Notes under the pieces: model-generated
What the model was told of the DNA's origin: nothing
The model's database searches: none
Seen by the model: the letters and a program-made list of their open reading frames with translations, nothing else
NCBI RefSeq assembly: GCF_001613345.1
Contig: NZ_BDCE01000057.1
Location: forward strand, 124,001 to 188,000
Direction: 5' to 3'
DNA from: Nocardia uniformis NBRC 13702
GTDB lineage: Bacteria; Actinomycetota; Actinomycetes; Mycobacteriales; Mycobacteriaceae
Length of the DNA stretch: 64,000 nucleotides
Translations under genes and position numbers: made by a program
Shown: positions 32,886-40,737 of the stretch, one piece after another
How the letters are laid out: each line of letters opens with the position of its first letter
Position numbering within the stretch: position 1 is the stretch's first letter

Positions 32886-34898
32886 TCAGAAACGGCCGCC
32901 ACGGCTGATTCGGCGCGAACCCTGGGAGCCACCGAAGGAACCGGGGCCGAGGCCGCCTCCACCGCCGCGGGAACCACCACCACCGAAACCGCGTCCGCCG
33001 CTGCGGTATCCGCTGCCCATCCCACGCATCATGCTCTCGATGAGAATGCCGCCCAGTACCGCGCCGGTTTGCGAACCGCCCGACCTGACGGGTTGGCTGC
33101 TGGCCTGCCAGTCATTGACCGCGGCCTGAGCCGTGTGGAGGGCGCGAGTACCGAGTTCTGCTGCGCGCTGGGCCGATTGGAGCGCCTGGTGCGGGTCGCT
33201 GGTGGCCAGCTGCTGGGCCTGTTCCAGATTGCGCTGGGCCTCCGCGAGTCGGGTGCGGGGTTCGGCGTCGACGCCGCCACGACGGGTGCTGATGAAGTCG
33301 GCAGCGGCATGGATACGACCGCTGGCGGCGGTGATCGCCTGGTCGAGGCGGCGGGCCAGATCCTCGGCGACCAGTTTGCGGTCGGTGGCCGCCGCAATGG
33401 CCCGGTCCAGTTCGGTATCGGCGGCCACGGCCTGCTGGAAGGCGCCGAGCGGATTGTTCGCACCGGTGGCGGCGGCCTGATCGAGTGCGGCGCGGGCACC
33501 GGCGGTCGCGGTGGCGAGTTCGGTTCCGCCATGGGCGCTGAGGGTTTCGGCGGCGGCGATATCGCGCCGCAGCTCCTCGACAATGCCCGGCAGCCCGGCC
33601 CGGGCATCAGCGATATCGGTGGCCGCGGTATCCACGGCGTCCAGGAGTGTCCGCGCGGCGTCGACGGCGGATTCGGCGGCGCGAATGGCCGCCACCGCCG
33701 AACCCTGCTGTCCGACCGGCCGCGCCACGGCGGCCCGGCCATCCTCGATACTGCGTTCCGCGAAGGAGATTCGCTCCTGGGCCATGGTCACATTGTCGCG
33801 AACCGGGGCTACCGCCGCCGCCGGCTGCTCGCGCACCAGGGCGGCGAGGGTCGCGTCCGAACGCGGCACCCGCGCGGTCAGCTCCACCAGGCCACGGGTC
33901 AAACCATCAAGGCGCTCACCGGCGTTGATGAGCAGATTGCGCATGGCATCGAATTCGTCGACCTTGGCGTCGAGTTCGCGATCGGCGCGCCCGCAGGTAC
34001 TGATCAGGTCCACCAGCATGGTCCGCTGCTGCTCGGGTGTCTCCGGAATGTCGTCGTCGAGCTGCTGCCGGATCGAGAACGCCTTGGCGAGTGCGTTGGT
34101 CGCGGCCGACAGGGCGGCGGCGAACGGCGCGGTCGTGGTACCGCCGAATTCGTCGGTGGCCAACCGCAATTCCTCGGTGCTGGTGCGAATCGCGTTATCG
34201 GTGTCGACGAGCAGCTCCTTGGAGCGCGCATCGAGCGTCGGCAGCGGCAGACCGGACAGCGTCGCTGTATCGGTGGGATCGATGCCACGAATCCGCTCCA
34301 GCTCGGCGCGATCGCGTTGGTCGCGCCGACGCCGTGACCAGAACCACAGCGCGACCACAATCAGCGCCACGACCACCGCGAGCAGCAGCAGTGGCCAGAT
34401 ACCGATTCCCTTGGAGCCGGACATGGCATCCGACAGCCCGTTCGCGGCCGCCAGTCCGGCCCCGGCCCAATCACTATTGCGCAGCCGCGGTTCCACCTTG
34501 TCGATGAGTACCGTGTCCAGTTCACTGTCGCTGACCGACTGCGGCAGGGTTCCCGTGAAGGCGTAGGCCCGGTCGTCCACCGCGATCGACAGCAGTACAT
34601 CCCGATCGCCGAAACTCGACGCCGACGCGGTGCGGTCACCCCACTCGTTCGGATCCAGTCCGGCGAAATCCCGGACATAGACCACCCACAGCCGCTCGCG
34701 GTGCTTGTCGTAGAGCGAGTCGACCGCGGCATTCAGCTTGGCTTCCTGCCCGCCCTCGAGCACATTCGCCGTATCGGTGACATACCCGGGCAGTCGCATG
34801 GGTTGCTCCGCCATTGCCGGACCCGGTATTCCCGCGAGCAGCGTCAGGGCCAACAACAGGCCGGTCACGAGCAGGGTCTGTCGCTTCGGTAACGCCAT
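32886..34898 (-). CDS. TPM-domain membrane protein (Rv2345-like)
   Basis: A signal peptide (residues 1-30, ending AMA) is followed by a TPM domain (LPGYVTDTANVLEGG ... WVVYVRDFAGLDPNEWGDRTA), one membrane helix near 178-200 and a basic stop-transfer run. Then come long alpha-helical, coiled-coil-prone repeats to about residue 600 and a Gly/Arg/Ser-rich tail. The layout puts the TPM domain outside and the helices in the cytoplasm. TPM proteins act in photosystem repair in plants; the bacterial role is unclear. Position next to dgt-dnaG matches Rv2345. A TAGATT box ends 6 bases before the ATG, so the mRNA is probably leaderless. Confidence 0.85.
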   Translation of the reverse strand: MALPKRQTLLVTGLLLALTLLAGIPGPAMAEQPMRLPGYVTDTANVLEGGQEAKLNAAVDSLYDKHRERLWVVYVRDFAGLDPNEWGDRTASASSFGDRDVLLSIAVDDRAYAFTGTLPQSVSDSELDTVLIDKVEPRLRNSDWAGAGLAAANGLSDAMSGSKGIGIWPLLLLAVVVALIVVALWFWSRRRRDQRDRAELERIRGIDPTDTATLSGLPLPTLDARSKELLVDTDNAIRTSTEELRLATDEFGGTTTAPFAAALSAATNALAKAFSIRQQLDDDIPETPEQQRTMLVDLISTCGRADRELDAKVDEFDAMRNLLINAGERLDGLTRGLVELTARVPRSDATLAALVREQPAAAVAPVRDNVTMAQERISFAERSIEDGRAAVARPVGQQGSAVAAIRAAESAVDAARTLLDAVDTAATDIADARAGLPGIVEELRRDIAAAETLSAHGGTELATATAGARAALDQAAATGANNPLGAFQQAVAADTELDRAIAAATDRKLVAEDLARRLDQAITAASGRIHAAADFISTRRGGVDAEPRTRLAEAQRNLEQAQQLATSDPHQALQSAQRAAELGTRALHTAQAAVNDWQASSQPVRSGGSQTGAVLGGILIESMMRGMGSGYRSGGRGFGGGGSRGGGGGLGPGSFGGSQGSRRISRGGRF

Positions 34899-34904
34899 GG
34901 GTCG

Positions 34905-34910
34905 AATCTA
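34905..34910 (-). promoter_or_regulatory. -10 box of the TPM-domain gene (leaderless)
   Basis: TAGATT on the minus strand ends 6 bases before ATG 34898, with no Shine-Dalgarno sequence between. The spacing puts the transcription start at or next to the initiation codon. Confidence 0.6.
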
Positions 34911-34967
34911 TCCGCACGGAAGGAGTGCGCGAGCCTTCTTCCGTCCACCCGTGTCGTCCCCGATGAC

Positions 34968-34973
34968 TACCAT
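34968..34973 (+). promoter_or_regulatory. -10 box of the MBL hydrolase gene (leaderless)
   Basis: TACCAT fits the actinobacterial TANNNT -10 and ends 7 bases before GTG 34981; there is no ribosome site. It is divergent from the TPM gene promoter 58 bases away. Confidence 0.6.
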
Positions 34974-34980
34974 CGGCTAG

Positions 34981-35658
34981 GTGATCACGATCGATTCGCC
35001 CTATACGGGCCACGTCACGCCCGGCGCCAATCCGCAGCGGCGGCAGGTCGAGGGCGCACGCATCGTGAAGGTGGCGGTGGGCCAGCTGAACAACAACGTC
35101 TACCTGGTGCAATGTGCGAAAACCGGCGCGACCCTGCTGATCGACGCCGCCAATGAGGCGGATCGGCTGCTCGAGCTCATCGCGCAGGAGGCCCCCGCCG
35201 GCGTGGAGCTCATTGTCACCACCCATCAGCATCCCGATCATTGGTGGGCCCTGAAGGATGTGGTCTCCGCCACCGAGATCCCCACCGCCGCCCACGAACT
35301 CGACGCCCCGCCGCTGCCCGTGCAGCCCGACCGGCTGCTCGCCGACGGCGATGTGGTGCGAATCGGCGACCTCGAACTCGAGGCCATCCACCTGCGCGGG
35401 CACACCCCGGGTTCGGTGGCGCTGGCCCTGACCGACGGTGCGGGCCGCACCCACCTGTTCACCGGCGACTCCCTCTTTCCGGGTGGGGTCGGGAAAACGC
35501 ACAGCCCGGCGGATTTCGAAACCCTGCTCGGTGATGTGGAGTCGAAACTGTTCGCCTGCTTCCCCGACGACACCGTCGTCTATCCGGGGCACGGCGATGA
35601 CACCACCCTCGGCGCCGAACGCCCGCACCTGCCCGACTGGCGGCGGCGCGGTTGGTGA
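34981..35658 (+). CDS. MBL-fold metallohydrolase, glyoxalase II-like
   Basis: A 225-residue metallo-beta-lactamase-fold enzyme. The di-metal site is intact: H-x-H-x-D-H at residues 82-87 (THQHPDH), a further His in LRGHTPGS, Asp in FTGDSLF and His in YPGHGDDT. The single domain and length fit glyoxalase II-like thioester hydrolases; the substrate is unknown. It starts with GTG in a leaderless context. The stop overlaps the GTG of the next gene. Confidence 0.88.
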   Translation: MITIDSPYTGHVTPGANPQRRQVEGARIVKVAVGQLNNNVYLVQCAKTGATLLIDAANEADRLLELIAQEAPAGVELIVTTHQHPDHWWALKDVVSATEIPTAAHELDAPPLPVQPDRLLADGDVVRIGDLELEAIHLRGHTPGSVALALTDGAGRTHLFTGDSLFPGGVGKTHSPADFETLLGDVESKLFACFPDDTVVYPGHGDDTTLGAERPHLPDWRRRGW

Positions 35659-36353
35659 GGGCCCCGCAGCGCGGCTATCCCAGCTCCACTCGGATGGCGG
35701 CCGACAATGAGCCCAAGGGCTGTGTGCGCGGTGCGACGCGCTGGACCACTCGACTGATTATCGGCGCGCTGCTGGCCGGTCTGGTCGTGGTGGGCGGTAC
35801 TGCGGTACGGGTGTGGCAGGTGGCTCGCATCAGTGACCACTCGAAGGCCGACGCCATCGTGGTACTCGGCGCGGCCCAGTACGACGGCACCCCGTCCTCG
35901 GTCTTCGAGGCGCGACTGGATCAGGCGTACAACCTGTTCAAGAAGGGTGTGGCCCCACTCGTTGTCACCGTCGGCGGGAAACAGCTGGGCGACAACTACA
36001 CCGAGGCCGCCTCGGGCAAGACCTACCTGCAATCGCGCGGCGTACCGGCCGATCGGATCCTGGCCGTCGAAACCGGCTCGGACACACTGCAAAGCGTGGA
36101 GGCCGTCGCCAGGGCGCTACACGCTCGCGGCAAGACCTCCGCGGTGCTGGTCAGCGATCCGTGGCATTCCCTGCGCACCCGCACCATGGCCCGCGATGAG
36201 GGTCTCGAAGCCTGGACCGCGCCCACCCGCACCGGCCCGGCCGTCTACACCCGGGAATCGCAGGCACACGGTATTTTCCGCGAGACCTTCGCGCTGATCT
36301 GGTACCGGATCACGCACTATTCCGCCGATTTCGAGTACACGGCGGAGCAATAG
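35655..36353 (+). CDS. DUF218 (YdcF/SanA-like) membrane-anchored protein
   Basis: One N-terminal membrane helix (LIIGALLAGLVVVGGTAV) is followed by a DUF218 domain: DAIVVLGAAQYDGTPSSVFEARLD, VTVGGK and SDPWHSLRT. Members are tied to envelope permeability and vancomycin sensitivity in other bacteria, but chemistry is unproven. The start is GTG 35655, overlapping the previous stop (GTGA), or ATG 35694. It ends 4 bases before dgt, so MBL hydrolase, DUF218 and dgt probably form one operon that may continue no further because 380 bases of non-coding DNA follow. Confidence 0.82.
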   Translation: MRAPQRGYPSSTRMAADNEPKGCVRGATRWTTRLIIGALLAGLVVVGGTAVRVWQVARISDHSKADAIVVLGAAQYDGTPSSVFEARLDQAYNLFKKGVAPLVVTVGGKQLGDNYTEAASGKTYLQSRGVPADRILAVETGSDTLQSVEAVARALHARGKTSAVLVSDPWHSLRTRTMARDEGLEAWTAPTRTGPAVYTRESQAHGIFRETFALIWYRITHYSADFEYTAEQ

Positions 36354-36357
36354 AGCC

Positions 36358-37617
36358 ATGAGCGCCGACCCGTACACCGAGGAGGACCGGGAACGCCTGG
36401 TCGCCGAATCCGCCAAGACGGCCGGACTGAGCTGGTCGTCGGCGCCGGCGCGGCGCACCGACTTCTCCCGCGACCGCGCCCGGGTCCTGCATTCGGCGGC
36501 GCTGCGGCGGCTGGCCGATAAAACCCAGGTCATGGGTCCGCGCGACGGTGACACCCCGCGTACCAGACTCACTCACTCGCTCGAGGTCGCACAGATCGGG
36601 CGCAGTATCGCCGACGGGTTGGGTTGCGATCCGGATCTGGTCGATCTGGCCGGGATGGCGCATGATATCGGGCATCCGCCCTACGGACACAATGGCGAGC
36701 AGGCCCTGGACGAATTCGCCGACGCCTACGGTGGATTCGAGGGCAATGCCCAGAACCTGCGCATCCTCACCCGGCTGGAACCGAAGGTGGTCACCGCCGA
36801 CGGTCGTAGCGCCGGACTCAACCTGACCCGTGCCGCCCTCGACGCGGTGATCAAGTACCCGTGGGGGAGAAGTGGCTCCGGTACCAAATTCGGGGCCTAC
36901 GACGTGGATATCGAGCGGCTCGACTGGGTTCGTCAGGGTGCGCCGGAGCGGCGCCAATGCCTGGAATCGCAGGTCATGGACTGGTCCGACGATGTGGCGT
37001 ATTCGGTGCACGATGTCGAGGACGGGGTGATCGCCGGGCGCATCGATCTCCGCGCGCTCGCCGATCCCCTCGAACAGTCCGCTCTCGCCGAACTCGGCTC
37101 CGCACAGCACCGTTCACTCTCGACGGACGAGCTCATTTCCGCCGCGCAGCGCCTATCCGAACTGCCGGTGGTCGTCGACGCCTGCGATTACGACGGCTCC
37201 CTCACCGCGTCGGTGGCCCTGAAACGTCTGACCAGCGAACTGGTGGGCCGATTCGCCACCGCTGCCGTGGAGGCCACGCGGCAAGCCTGGGGCGGCCGCC
37301 AACTCTCGCGCTACGCCGCCGACCTGGAGGTGCCGCGCATTGTCGCGGCCGAGGTGGCGGTGTTGAAAACCGTTGCTCTGCGCTACGTCATGTCCGATCC
37401 CATCCACCGGGTGCGCCAGGGTTCGCAGCGCGAACGCATCCGGGTGGTCGCCGATCGGCTACTCGCGACCGCACCGGACGGCTTGGATCCGGTCCTGCTG
37501 CCGTGGTGGGAGACGGCCGTCGATGACATTGCCCGGGTTCGGGTAATCGTCGACCAGATCGCGTCCTACACCGAGAGCCGCTTGGAGCGGGTGGCGGCGG
37601 GCATCGGCCAGCACTGA
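36358..37617 (+). CDS. dgt: Deoxyguanosinetriphosphate triphosphohydrolase-like protein
   Basis: An HD-domain dNTPase that cleaves dGTP to deoxyguanosine and triphosphate. Metal ligands are His73 (RLTHSLEVAQ), His102-Asp103 (GMAHDIGHPPYGH) and a later Asp in DWSDDVAYSVHDVEDG. The 419-residue length fits the family. It lies just upstream of dnaG in mycobacteria (Rv2344c, Rv2343c); here an oxygenase-like gene and the biotin transporter are inserted between them. Confidence 0.93.
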   Translation: MSADPYTEEDRERLVAESAKTAGLSWSSAPARRTDFSRDRARVLHSAALRRLADKTQVMGPRDGDTPRTRLTHSLEVAQIGRSIADGLGCDPDLVDLAGMAHDIGHPPYGHNGEQALDEFADAYGGFEGNAQNLRILTRLEPKVVTADGRSAGLNLTRAALDAVIKYPWGRSGSGTKFGAYDVDIERLDWVRQGAPERRQCLESQVMDWSDDVAYSVHDVEDGVIAGRIDLRALADPLEQSALAELGSAQHRSLSTDELISAAQRLSELPVVVDACDYDGSLTASVALKRLTSELVGRFATAAVEATRQAWGGRQLSRYAADLEVPRIVAAEVAVLKTVALRYVMSDPIHRVRQGSQRERIRVVADRLLATAPDGLDPVLLPWWETAVDDIARVRVIVDQIASYTESRLERVAAGIGQH

Positions 37618-38000
37618 CGAAAGTTCGGTCGCGGGCCTGGAGCCTGTGTCACCCTGGAGTCAGAAACTATTGTCACCCAAAGCGTTAACGAACTATTTCC
37701 CGAAACGATGAAAAAGGTTGTAGCGCAGTGCGGCGGTTCGGTCCGCGAAGGAGTTTCGGTCCGCGAACCAAGTAGCAGTGTGGCCCGTTCGCATTATTGA
37801 GCGCTACCGCTGGGCTGAGATTCCGACCGCTCGGATCTCTTTGACTTGGACGGTTGACCGCTATGTCTCGACCCCTGGGATGGCTACTTGTAGCAGGTCA
37901 TACGGCTGTGTCATTCTGCACTCGGAAACCCTCTCGCGGGGGCGGGTGTTTCCCGGAAATATTTTCATATGGGAATTTTCAAGAGGGGGAGTAATCGCTC
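37618..38000. other. 383-base gap after dgt
   Basis: No gene I can support. It is less GC-rich than its surroundings and should contain the promoter of the gene at 38001, whose GGGGGAG ribosome site lies at 37985-37991. Confidence 0.55.
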
Positions 38001-38723
38001 ATGAGCGATCCGTTCCGCGTGCCGACGCTCGACCTTGCCGGATTGCGCGTGGATCGAGCCGGATTCGGTATCCGGTTACGAGATGCGTTGCACGAGAAGG
38101 GGATCTGCTATCTGACCGGGCCCGATATCCGGAAACTTCCCGTTGTCGACGTGTTGACCGCGACCCGGGGTTTCTTCGCCCACTCGACCGAGTCGGGCAT
38201 CGTGGACTACGCACGCCTGTGTGACGACACCGCACTCACGACAGTCGAACTGCGCCCGATGGTTTCGCTCTGGGCGCAGGGGCTCGCGGCGCTGGCGCCC
38301 GAACTGCTCGGTGCGCTGGCGCAGGCGCTCGGACAGCCGGAGAACTACTTCGATCAGTGGATCGGGCGGGCCCGGCTCCGAGCGGGACTGGTGCACGTCA
38401 TGCCCGGTGACGGTGAGTCGGATACTGCTCCGCGCGACGATTTCGGCTTCCTGAACTTCCTGCTGCCGGACCTGCTGTGCGGTATGCGGGTCGGTGACGG
38501 GGCGGGCGGCTGGGCGGACGTGTTCCCGCGCGAGAACTCGGTACTGCTCACCCTGGGTGACGGAGCCGAGGCCGCTACGGCGGGCTTCCTGCGGGCCGCA
38601 CCGCATCGACTGTGGTCGCCGCACGCCAGCAAGGGGCGGGTGGCCGTCACCGTGACGGTCGATTCGGGTATCGAATCGCCCTCGGCTCCACCGGAGCTGG
38701 CCACCCACTCACTCGTCAACTGA
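38001..38723 (+). CDS. Isopenicillin-N-synthase-like protein lacking one iron ligand
   Basis: A 240-residue protein with the layout of plant/bacterial 2OG-Fe(II) oxygenases: the DIOX_N start (VPTLDLAGLRVD ... ALHEKGICYLTGPDI) and a C-terminal core. Where the family has H-T-D-[FY]-G-[FL], this one has R-D-D-F-G-F (PRDDFGFLNFLL), so the first His of the iron triad is replaced by Arg. The second His (AAPHRLW) and the 2-oxoglutarate Arg (KGRVAVTVTV) are present. It may be inactive, use another metal geometry, or act as a binding protein. It stands alone between dgt and the biotin transporter. Confidence 0.75.
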   Translation: MSDPFRVPTLDLAGLRVDRAGFGIRLRDALHEKGICYLTGPDIRKLPVVDVLTATRGFFAHSTESGIVDYARLCDDTALTTVELRPMVSLWAQGLAALAPELLGALAQALGQPENYFDQWIGRARLRAGLVHVMPGDGESDTAPRDDFGFLNFLLPDLLCGMRVGDGAGGWADVFPRENSVLLTLGDGAEAATAGFLRAAPHRLWSPHASKGRVAVTVTVDSGIESPSAPPELATHSLVN

Positions 38724-38730
38724 GCGGTCG

Positions 38731-39405
38731 CTACGCGTGCATGGCCACATAGTGCGCGATGCTGTCGGCCGGTGGGCCGTCGGCGACTATGCGGCCCTCG
38801 TCGAAGACCAGGACGCGATCGAAGTCGGTGAGTAGGTCCAGGTCGTGGGAGATAACGACCACCTGCTGCGCAATCGTGTGCAGCAGTTCGGCAATGCGGC
38901 GCTTATTGCGCAGGTCGAGCAGGGTGGTGGGTTCGTCGAAGATGACGTAGCGCGGGCGCACGGCCAGCACCGCGGCAATGGCGAGCATCTGCTTCTGTCC
39001 ACCGCTGAGCAGATGCGCCGGGTGGTCGCGGAAATCGCTGAGGCCGTAGTCGGCGAGCGCCGCGGAGACTCGCTCGGCCAACTCCGGCTTACCTACGCCG
39101 TGGTGCTTGAGGCCGAAGGCCAGATCCTCGGCCACCGTCGGCATGACGATCTGCACGTCCGGATCCTGGAAGACGAAGCCGACGAGTCGGCGAACCTCCC
39201 GGCCCTTCTTTCGGGTATCCAAGCCGTCCACCCGGACCCGCCCCGAAGTCGGGATCTGCAGGCCATTGAGCAGCCGGGCGAAGGTGGATTTGCCCGAACC
39301 ATTGGATCCGATGACGCCGATCCGATGCTCGCTCAGGGTGAGGTCCAGCGAACGCAATACCTCGCGCTCGCCGAAGCGATGGTCGACCGCCTCGACTTCG
39401 ATCAT
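38731..39405 (-). CDS. bioM: ECF transporter ATPase, biotin type
   Basis: The ATPase of an energy-coupling-factor transporter. Walker A is GSNGSGKST (residues 33-41), the signature LSGGQKQ, Walker B VIFDEPTT and the H-loop ISHD. I start at ATG 39405, which overlaps the bioY stop; the frame is open to 39633, but that part is a shadow of bioY. With bioY and bioN directly upstream it makes a complete dedicated biotin uptake system. Confidence 0.92.
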   Translation of the reverse strand: MIEVEAVDHRFGEREVLRSLDLTLSEHRIGVIGSNGSGKSTFARLLNGLQIPTSGRVRVDGLDTRKKGREVRRLVGFVFQDPDVQIVMPTVAEDLAFGLKHHGVGKPELAERVSAALADYGLSDFRDHPAHLLSGGQKQMLAIAAVLAVRPRYVIFDEPTTLLDLRNKRRIAELLHTIAQQVVVISHDLDLLTDFDRVLVFDEGRIVADGPPADSIAHYVAMHA

Positions 39406-39974
39406 GCTCGACTCGGAATCAGTGGATAGGCCCGGCGCACCGCGACCGCCGCCAGCGATCCGATCACCGTCTTCACCGCATCGCCCGGCAGGAATGCCAC
39501 CGAGGTGGTGATCGCCTTGCTGAGGGGGATATTCGCGGCCGCCGCCATCCACGGAATGCCGATGGCGTAGAGCACCACCGCGCCGCCGAGAAAGTTGATT
39601 GCCAGCGCGATGGGCAGGTTGTAGTGCTTCCACAGGCGTTCGGTGAGCAATCCGATCACCAGCGCGCCGATCGGGTAGGCGATGATGAATCCGCCGGTCG
39701 GGCCCAGAATCACCGATAGCCCACCGCGTCCGCCCGGCAGTACCGGCAGGCCGACCAGCACCAGCACGACGAACAGCAGGACGGCCAGTGCGCCCCGCTT
39801 CGCGCCGAGAATCGACCCGGCCAGAATGACGCCCAGGGTTTGCGAGGTGAACGGCGCGAATGCCCCAGGCAATTGGATGAGCGGGAAGAACCCGAGTACC
39901 ACCATGATTGCCGCGAACAGCGCTACCTGCGCCAAATCCCTACTACGCACCGGAGCATCGTAGGGGAGGGGCAC
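39402..39974 (-). CDS. bioY: Biotin ECF transporter S component
   Basis: A 190-residue membrane protein with about six helices and typical BioY segments (LGFFPLIQLPGAFAPFTSQTLGV, GPTGGFIIAYPIGALVIG). It captures biotin. The start is GTG 39974 or GTG 39950. It lies between bioN and bioM and overlaps bioM by four bases. Confidence 0.92.
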   Translation of the reverse strand: MPLPYDAPVRSRDLAQVALFAAIMVVLGFFPLIQLPGAFAPFTSQTLGVILAGSILGAKRGALAVLLFVVLVLVGLPVLPGGRGGLSVILGPTGGFIIAYPIGALVIGLLTERLWKHYNLPIALAINFLGGAVVLYAIGIPWMAAAANIPLSKAITTSVAFLPGDAVKTVIGSLAAVAVRRAYPLIPSRA

Positions 39975-40012
39975 TCGAGCTCTGGTACGGCGGTCTCAGT
40001 AGATGCGGTGCG

Positions 40013-40603
40013 TCACTGCAGGCCGCGGGCATCGAGTGCCTCGCCGAGGTTATCGGCCATGCGCAGCGTGCGAATGAGCAGTGGCACCAGGAAAGCGGTG
40101 CTGCGTTCGATACCGCGAGCGCGCTGAGCGGCGCGCACCAACTCGGCTTGCTCACGAATAACCGGTATGAAGCGAATGGTCATGGCGACCAGCAGGCCCA
40201 CCCGCTCGGGTCGGACCCCGAGTGGTTTCAGCGGGCGCAGGGCGGTTTCGACGGTATCGATCATGGCGGTGGTGCGAGTGGTGAGCGTCACCAGATTCGC
40301 CAGCAGCACCAGGGTGAGCACCCGCTCGGTCACCAGCACGGCACTCACCCAACCGGTGAACAGCAACTGCGCGAGGGCGATCAGCACGAGGAACGGCGCG
40401 ATAATCCACACCTGCCGGGCGGTTACGCGCCACGGAATCCGTGCCAGCGCATACCCGCCGAGTACCACCGCGAGAGCCACGGCGAGCCAGACCATCGACG
40501 AGACGAAGAACAGGGCGGTGCCCGTCACCGCCAGCACGAGCAGCTTGGCCCCGGCGGGCACGATATGCACCGGGGTCTTCGCATCGTGATAGAGGCTGAG
40601 CAC
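40013..40603 (-). CDS. bioN: ECF transporter T component
   Basis: A 196-residue EcfT-type membrane protein. The two Ala-Arg-Gly coupling motifs that dock the ATPase are visible in the C-terminal half (RAAQRARGIE and LDARGLQ). It starts with GTG about 7 bases after AGGA and is first in the bioN-bioY-bioM operon, divergent from dnaG. No operator for a biotin repressor is recognisable in the 134-base region upstream. Confidence 0.9.
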   Translation of the reverse strand: MLSLYHDAKTPVHIVPAGAKLLVLAVTGTALFFVSSMVWLAVALAVVLGGYALARIPWRVTARQVWIIAPFLVLIALAQLLFTGWVSAVLVTERVLTLVLLANLVTLTTRTTAMIDTVETALRPLKPLGVRPERVGLLVAMTIRFIPVIREQAELVRAAQRARGIERSTAFLVPLLIRTLRMADNLGEALDARGLQ

Positions 40604-40725
40604 CGGTAGATCCTGGCACGCGGTGGCTGTCCTCGATCGGCGGCCTCGGCTCGGCGGGGGCGAAGCCCAGGAGTGCCCCCCGAGAGTTGGGCCTGTCCGG
40701 GTCCCGCGTGTCGGCCGGGCGCGGC

Positions 40726-40731
40726 TAGACT
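40726..40731 (+). promoter_or_regulatory. -10 box of dnaG (leaderless)
   Basis: TAGACT ends 6 bases before GTG 40738 and no Shine-Dalgarno sequence lies between. Transcription would begin at or beside the start codon. Confidence 0.6.
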
Positions 40732-40737
40732 CGCGGC

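Noticed and set aside
37778..38224. 148-codon frame upstream of the oxygenase-like gene
   Set aside because: Overlaps that gene's start out of frame and has no motif or ribosome site.
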